The notes beneath the pieces are model-generated. The model was not told where the DNA came from. It made no database searches and worked only from the letters and a program-made list of their open reading frames with translations. The position numbers were made by a program, and so were the translations under genes. Source: Mixta tenebrionis (GTDB lineage: Bacteria > Pseudomonadota > Gammaproteobacteria > Enterobacterales > Enterobacteriaceae). From it: a DNA stretch of 64,000 nt. The first letter of the stretch is position 1. Each line of letters starts with the position of its first letter. The DNA lies in assembly GCF_006517625.1 (NCBI RefSeq), contig NZ_VHQI01000005.1, positions 186,341-250,340 on the forward strand. Reading direction: 5' to 3'. Below, in pieces: positions 63,869 through 64,000 of the stretch.

Positions 63869-64000
63869 TTACCCCGCCCCCCTGCTGCGCCCTTCGCGGG
63901 CCGTCTTCGCCCGGTGACAGGCGGCGCACAGGCTCTGAAGGTTGCCATCGTCGTCCGTACCCCCCTGAGATTTAGGAATGATGTGGTCAACATGCTTTGC
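63869..64000 (-). CDS. HNH endonuclease, C-terminal part (gene continues past window edge)
   Basis: The last 43 codons are visible: VDHIIPKSQGGTDDDGNLQ, then LCAACHRAKTAREG. These are the HNH motif (DH, N, CxxCH) of phage HNH nucleases. Placement directly upstream of terS is common in HK97-like phages, where the HNH protein joins terminase in cos cleavage. The N-terminal part lies outside the window. Confidence 0.9.
   Translation of the reverse strand, partial: AKHVDHIIPKSQGGTDDDGNLQSLCAACHRAKTAREGRSRGAG

Larger units (their letters stand above)
44462..64000. mobile_element. Prophage, partial: HK97-type head, Mu-type contractile tail, inserted at ssrA
   Basis: A continuous minus-strand structural block runs from the HNH/terminase genes at the window edge to the tail fibre at 46247. 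Head genes are HK97-like and tail genes follow the Mu order, the plan known from Shigella phage SfV. Accessory genes (dinI-like, hicAB, acyltransferase) lie at the ssrA end on the plus strand. No integrase, repressor, replication or lysis genes are present, so they must lie beyond 64000. All structural frames look intact. Confidence 0.93.

Overview
The window is a 64 kb piece of a GC-rich enterobacterial chromosome. Gene content and order follow the E. coli 57-59 min region closely (isc, suhB, glyA/hmpA, glnB, glrKR, purL, lepA-rnc-era, rpoE-rse, grpE/nadK/recN, smpB-ssrA). The proteins look like, but are not identical to, those of Escherichia. The local variations, such as a zevAB-type metal pair between suhB and csiE and a racemase beside hmpA, fit the Erwiniaceae (Pantoea, Erwinia or Mixta type). 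That family assignment is an inference; I could not run a comparison.

Positions 1-44461 are the core chromosome. From the left: iscS (cut by the window edge), iscR with a double IscR operator, trmJ, suhB, zevB/zevA, csiE, hcaT, glyA, hmpA with an NsrR-type operator, a racemase, glnB, and the glrK-qseG-glrR two-component operon. The sRNA gene glmY, the expected target of that operon, lies between glrK and purL. Next come purL with a consensus PurR box, mltF, tadA, pgpC, yfhH, yfhL, and the acpS-pdxJ-recO-era-rnc-lepB-lepA gene series. Then rseC-rseB-rseA-rpoE with a candidate rseD leader ORF, nadB, trmN, srmB, grcA with two FNR-type boxes, ung, grpE with a heat-shock promoter, nadK, recN with a LexA box, bamE, rnfH, ratA, smpB and the tmRNA gene ssrA. 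Several global circuits are readable directly from operators: IscR, NsrR, PurR, GlrR/sigma-54, sigma-E, FNR, sigma-32 and LexA.

From just after ssrA (44462) to the right edge lies one end of a prophage inserted at the 3' end of the tmRNA gene. It is a contractile-tail phage with an HK97-type head module (HNH, terS, terL, small membrane protein, portal, protease, capsid, connectors) joined to a Mu-type tail module in exact Mu order (tail terminator, DUF2635, sheath, tube, gp41, tape measure, gp43 to gp48, fibre). This is the same hybrid plan as Shigella phage SfV. All structural genes run on the minus strand toward ssrA. The host-side end carries accessory genes on the plus strand: a DinI-like gene with a LexA-type box, a HicAB toxin-antitoxin pair with a palindromic operator, and an AT-rich hexapeptide acyltransferase that abuts the fibre gene stop-to-stop and is a candidate lysogenic-conversion gene. 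Integrase, repressor, replication and lysis genes are not in the window and should lie beyond position 64000.

The least obvious coding features are: a programmed -1 frameshift in the tail assembly chaperone (T7 run at 54245-54251); two small phage genes (DUF2635 at 56356-56526 and a 51-residue membrane protein at 61440-61595); hicA (59 residues); and the rseD-like leader ORF overlapping rpoE.
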